DNA of 54,515 nt, from assembly GCA_035528175.1 (NCBI GenBank), contig DATKZC010000007.1, positions 1 through 54,515 of the forward strand, given 5' to 3'. The notes under the pieces were generated by a model. That model was not told the origin of the DNA, made no database searches, and saw nothing but the letters and a program-made list of their open reading frames with translations. Made by a program: the position numbers and the translations under genes. Origin of the DNA: JAHILA01 sp035528175 (GTDB lineage Bacteria; Patescibacteriota; Minisyncoccia; RBG-13-40-8-A). This document shows, one piece after another, positions 54,121 through 54,515 of this stretch (position 1 is its first letter; every line of letters begins with the position of its first letter).

Positions 54121-54300
54121 CTATCTCCAATTAGGAGATCCTATTCTTATTACCCCAATTACAACAATTGCCAGGGAACAAGCGACATAAAAAGGCCAAA
54201 GATAAAACAAAACTATTAAAATAACAAAATCTCGTATGAGTCCCTTTTTGTTTCGCTTTAACGAAATTTTTAAATTATTCCACGAGTTTTTAAAGTTCAT
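54121..54300 (-). CDS. small membrane protein, unknown
   Basis: 59 residues from ATG 54300, preceded by AAAGGAGG; an earlier ATG lies too far upstream of it. A basic N-terminal helix (NSWNNLKISLKRNKKG) leads into one long hydrophobic stretch (about 26-51: FVILIVLFYLWPFYVACSLAIVV) ending GSPNWR. Possibly two short helices. Its own promoter and terminator, and strong ribosome binding site, group it with the orphan genes at 191, 11814, 18734 and 33471. Confidence 0.65.
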   Translation of the reverse strand: MNFKNSWNNLKISLKRNKKGLIRDFVILIVLFYLWPFYVACSLAIVVIGVIRIGSPNWR

Positions 54301-54334
54301 TCTTTCCTCCTTTAATTTTATAGAACTAATATTA

Positions 54335-54364
54335 ATAATAGCACAGGAACACAATAATTGTCAA
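54335..54364 (-). promoter_or_regulatory. promoter of the 59-residue gene
   Basis: On the minus strand TTGACA (54359-54364), 18-nt spacer, TATTAT (54335-54340). Confidence 0.7.
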
Positions 54365-54381
54365 GTAGTTGTATTGTGAAT

Positions 54382-54515
54382 TCAATCTACAAGTGCAACA
54401 CTTGGTATATTAATACTAATATTAAACTTGTTTAATTCTTTTGAAAATACTTCTAAAGGAGTTAACCATCCAAACCGTTTTCTCGGTCGATCATTAAGTA
54501 GGTTTTCAACTTTCT
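54382..54515 (-). CDS. IS30-like transposase, C-terminal end (runs off the window)
   Basis: The last 44 codons of a minus-strand gene: LLNDRPRKRFGWLTPLEVFS, then SINIPSVALVD before TGA. N-D/N-R-P-R-K-x-x-x-W/Y-x-T-P-x-E-V-F is the closing signature of IS30-family DDE transposases. The 5' part, including most of the catalytic core, lies beyond the right edge, so completeness cannot be judged. Confidence 0.8.
   Translation of the reverse strand, partial: KVENLLNDRPRKRFGWLTPLEVFSKELNKFNISINIPSVALVD

Overview
The window reads as one AT-rich chromosomal segment of a bacterium with a streamlined genome, most likely a member of the Candidate Phyla Radiation (Patescibacteria, Parcubacteria-like). 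This placement is an inference. It rests on a cluster of reduced core proteins (RNA polymerase alpha without its C-terminal domain, a 149-residue HrcA, a 580-residue AlaRS without the C-Ala domain), a membrane-anchored Clp ATPase, a SipW/TasA surface cluster, and short palindromes inserted in frame in housekeeping genes. I saw no rRNA, CRISPR array or complete prophage.

Layout. 1-3.2 kb is an accessory scar: an orphan lipoprotein, a truncated GIY-YIG fragment, a methyltransferase, a radical SAM/SPASM gene that has lost its cluster-binding N-terminus, and an internally deleted transposase remnant. 3.2-7.2 kb is the minus-strand infA-rpmJ-rpsM-rpsK-rpsD-rpoA-rplQ-rplM-rpsI operon. 7.2-11.7 kb holds alaS, a PilM/FtsA-like ATPase and a large membrane protein. 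12.2-18.6 kb is a heat-shock operon, hrcA-grpE-dnaK-x-dnaJ-x-mnmA, behind a perfect CIRCE operator. 18.7-23.7 kb carries an SPFH protein, corA, cysS and a repetitive surface protein. 23.7-28.4 kb has dnaB, recR, a coiled-coil gene and a CaCA exchanger-rmuC-rplU operon. 28.5-33.1 kb encodes a secreted fibre cluster (TasA-like protein, SipW-type signal peptidase, and two large surface proteins) behind a structured leader. 33.8-38.5 kb is the division/wall cluster mraZ-rsmH-ftsL-ftsI-murF plus tRNA-Glu. 38.7-43.0 kb has the Clp ATPase, a GxxExxY gene boxed between inverted repeats, tRNA-Val and a basic HTH-nucleotidyltransferase protein. 43.1-49.0 kb has secG, a peptide-binding protein, cupin PGI, tRNA-Leu, trpS and a phosphohexomutase. 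49.0-54.3 kb has rpsF-ssb-rpsR, then ftsK-x-recA. An IS30-like transposase runs off the right edge.

Three signals go beyond gene content. (1) A GxxExxY (PDDEXK-like) gene fits exactly between ~40-bp imperfect inverted repeats, and two gene-free copies of the same repeat lie elsewhere, as expected of an autonomous unit with MITE-like derivatives. (2) About 18 short palindromes lie inside conserved genes and are translated as peptides such as LPAGR, STSSGQ and FAEASAGK. (3) Promoters fall into two classes: at least twelve genes, mostly core, have the start codon 6-8 nt after the -10 box (leaderless), while a small, mostly accessory set has a leader with a strong AAGGAGG ribosome binding site.
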